Assembly (NCBI GenBank): GCA_018266915.1
Contig: JAFDZM010000035.1
Span: 18,043 to 82,042, forward strand
Length of the DNA: 64,000 nucleotides
DNA from: Bacteroidota bacterium
GTDB lineage: Bacteria > Bacteroidota > Bacteroidia > Sphingobacteriales > Sphingobacteriaceae
Direction of reading: 5' to 3'
The number at the start of each line of letters is the position of its first letter. Position 1 is the first letter of the stretch. Shown here piece after piece: positions 62,359 through 64,000 of the stretch. The notes under the pieces were generated by a model. That model made no database searches. It was not told where the DNA came from and saw nothing but the letters and a program-made list of their open reading frames with translations. A program made the position numbers and the translations under genes.

Positions 62359-62499
62359 TTACCGATGTCTTTTGATCTTGTGATGGTGACTGGGTTTTAT
62401 GCTATGGTGCCTTTTGTGATGATGTTTTGCTTGTGCATTTACTGCCTGAAAGCTGAATGTTGCTAACAGAATAATGGCCAGTACTTTTAAGGTTTTCAT
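62359..62499 (-). CDS. Small exported His/Lys-rich peptide, 46 aa
   Basis: Start at ATG 62499 (signal MKTLKVLAIILLATFSFQAV ending NAQA). The mature part is only about 24 residues and nearly all His, Lys, Arg, Ser, Pro (AKHHHKRHHSIKPSHHHKIK then RHR). His-rich exported peptides can bind zinc, nickel or copper, but this is only a possibility. Such signal-plus-basic-tail proteins are frequent in this phylum. It converges on the infB terminator. Confidence 0.65.
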   Translation of the reverse strand: MKTLKVLAIILLATFSFQAVNAQAKHHHKRHHSIKPSHHHKIKRHR

Positions 62500-62726
62500 A
62501 ATAGTGGGGTTTAAAAATCTGTTTGATATAAAAAGTATTAATGCAAGATATAGAATTTTATATTGACGGAATAAGCCCCAATTGTTATTGCAGGAAGATT
62601 TTGTTGTAACAAGATTAATACAAAAACGACTAATTTGTATTTTTTTCAACTAAAATTTTGGTTTGTAACTAAAGAGTTAGTAAATTCCATCCACATTACC
62701 TGATCAAACTATAAACCTATACTTTA

Positions 62727-63473
62727 ATGAAAAAACATATCCTGCGAATTAGTCTACTATGTTTTTTAACCGCTTTTTTAATAGGCACATCTTATGCCCA
62801 AACCACTACGTCCGATAGTGTTAACCTGCAAATAGCATCAGCCAATTTTTATAAAGCAATTGGTCAGGAGTCCAGGTTGTATAACGGTCACGAGTACCAA
62901 CCGTATGATCCCCATATAAAAAATAGTGCGCTTTTCCCTGAAGATGCAAAAACCTGGGCAACGGGAGAGGTTAATTACGATGGTATAACTTATAAGGGGG
63001 TGTTCATGATGTACGATATTTATAAGGACGCTGTTGTTGTACAGTTATACAATCACTTTTCAATGTTTACTCTGCTGAGCGAACGGGTGCATGATTTTAG
63101 TTTTTCAGGCCATCATTTTATAAGGATTAATGCGGATCAGATTACAGATAACAAAGCAGAGCTCACAACTGGTTTTTACGAACAGCTTTATGCCGGAAAA
63201 CTGGAGATATTGGCAAAAAGAAGAAAAACAATCCAGAACTCGTCAAATGCAGTAGCAGCACCCGAAACCTACTTTTCTGCTACTAACGACTATTACCTGA
63301 AGAAAGGGAATATGTATTATAAAATAGGAAGCAAGGGCTCTATTTTGAAATTGCTGAAAGACAAGAAAAGTGATATTCAGAAATATCTCAGGCAGAATAA
63401 TATTATCTACGTAGATAATCCCGAGTTCGCGATGGTCAAAATAGCATCCTATTACGACCAGGTAACCAATTGA
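62727..63473 (+). CDS. Exported protein of unknown function, 248 aa
   Basis: Signal peptide MKKHILRISLLCFLTAFLIG ending in SYAQ. The mature part has NLQIASANFYKAIGQESRLY, YNGHEYQPYDPHIKNSALFP, then beta-rich segments (VNYDGITYKGVFMMYDIYKD) and a Lys-rich helical end. I recall similar secreted proteins just upstream of STN-domain/TonB-type genes in this phylum, and the gene here precedes such a gene by 106 bases. No enzyme motif seen. Confidence 0.75.
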   Translation: MKKHILRISLLCFLTAFLIGTSYAQTTTSDSVNLQIASANFYKAIGQESRLYNGHEYQPYDPHIKNSALFPEDAKTWATGEVNYDGITYKGVFMMYDIYKDAVVVQLYNHFSMFTLLSERVHDFSFSGHHFIRINADQITDNKAELTTGFYEQLYAGKLEILAKRRKTIQNSSNAVAAPETYFSATNDYYLKKGNMYYKIGSKGSILKLLKDKKSDIQKYLRQNNIIYVDNPEFAMVKIASYYDQVTN

Positions 63474-63579
63474 AAAATTTCGTGTTGCGGCAATTTGTGT
63501 GAAGGAATACCAATTATAACCGACATAATGGGCTGTGAAGCTCAGAAAGTCATTAAGCCACTATTGAATCGTTATTCTA

Positions 63580-64000
63580 ATGAAGAAAATTTACTTTTTG
63601 GGCTTGTGCCTGCTTGCTTTTTTCCAACTGGCAAACGCCCAGGACAAGCTGATCAGTGTCGACTTTCACGCGGCTAAGATCCAACAGTTCGTTGATGACC
63701 TGCAGGCCAAAACCGGCTATCATTTTTATTACGAACAGGCACAATTTGATAGCTTGAAGGTTACCGTATCGGCTACTGACAGAACCCTTTCTGCTGTTTT
63801 ATTTATGGTTTTCGACAAAACTGATTATCACTTTGCTATTGTAGACCAGAATGTGTTTCTGACCAAAGGGCGTGAGATGAGGCCCAATCTTGCCGCCGGT
63901 TTCTTTGCTCCCGCGCCTGCGGTCACGCAGGCTCCTCAGGCGGTGGTAGACTATTCCGAAGAAAAGACGGTGAAAGTAGCGGAAGCGACGACGGAGAACA
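63580..64000 (+). CDS. STN-domain protein, probable TonB-dependent receptor N-terminus (3' end outside window)
   Basis: ATG 63580 gives the signal MKKIYFLGLCLLAFFQLANA. An STN domain follows at about 22-95: LISVDFHAAKIQQFVDDLQA, then KTGYHFYYEQAQFDSLKVTV and the next beta segments. In this phylum that start belongs to TonB-dependent receptors that carry an STN domain for signalling to a FecI-type sigma factor, or to FecR-associated proteins. Only 140 codons are visible, so the rest cannot be described. It lies in tandem with the exported protein at 62727. Confidence 0.75.
   Translation, partial: MKKIYFLGLCLLAFFQLANAQDKLISVDFHAAKIQQFVDDLQAKTGYHFYYEQAQFDSLKVTVSATDRTLSAVLFMVFDKTDYHFAIVDQNVFLTKGREMRPNLAAGFFAPAPAVTQAPQAVVDYSEEKTVKVAEATTEN

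Noticed and set aside
1..64000. tRNA, rRNA or CRISPR genes
   Set aside because: No tRNA cloverleaf, rRNA segment or repeat-spacer array recognised on either strand.

Overview
The window looks like a chromosome segment of a Bacteroidota bacterium of the Sphingobacteriaceae type (Mucilaginibacter/Pedobacter-like). This is inferred from gene content and promoter style, not from a database match. The signs are: two-gene RHS/YD-repeat proteins with a DUF6443-like region, a CarboxypepD_reg-plus-barrel outer-membrane protein, an HYC_CC_PP protein, DUF2911, a GH16 lipoprotein, almost no Shine-Dalgarno sequences, and promoters of the TTG / TAnnTTTG type.

Region 1 (1-23.7 kb) is accessory DNA. It opens with the C-terminal end of a large protein that may belong to a mobile element, followed by an XRE regulator with a perfect palindromic operator candidate. 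Next come two exported RHS/YD-repeat proteins; the second ends in a toxin-like tip and is followed, with a 4-base overlap, by a DUF6984-type immunity protein. A frameshifted IS1-family transposase separates these from a type II secretion/type IV pilus-like gene set. That set is built as two convergent operons: pseudopilin, prepilin peptidase, ATPase, secretin, L-like and M-like genes rightward; an FN3 lipoprotein, C-like, MORN, K-like, I-like, J-like and F-like genes leftward. The region ends with two leftward genes (an unknown protein and an HTH protein), and the HTH start abuts a comM gene that has lost its 5' part. I read this as the right edge of an island inserted into comM.

Region 2 (23.7-33 kb) holds the comM remnant, a REP-associated tyrosine transposase with its own palindromic repeats, a GH16 glycoside hydrolase lipoprotein, a PAS histidine kinase beside an orphan receiver protein, a large outer-membrane barrel protein, and a collagen-like Gly-X-Y lipoprotein.

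Region 3 (33-47 kb) is mainly envelope functions: a PDZ aspartyl protease, DacB, a BrkB-like membrane protein, a TetR-TolC-HlyD-DHA2 efflux operon with palindromes ahead of tetR, a PIG-L deacetylase, and a sodium:solute symporter preceded by two very small membrane proteins, one of only 41 codons.

Region 4 (47-64 kb) has a DUF2911 protein, a metal-handling cluster (HYC_CC_PP, HMA domain, two envelope proteins), a HAD hydrolase with a DinB/YfiT protein, an FAD oxidoreductase, a GNAT acetyltransferase, a LysR/YeiH pair, then the core operon rimP-nusA-infB with a good promoter and a leader hairpin. Two secreted proteins and the start of an STN-domain protein close the window. Several intergenic inverted-repeat elements of three families lie between 44.5 and 57 kb. 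No tRNA, rRNA or CRISPR array was seen.
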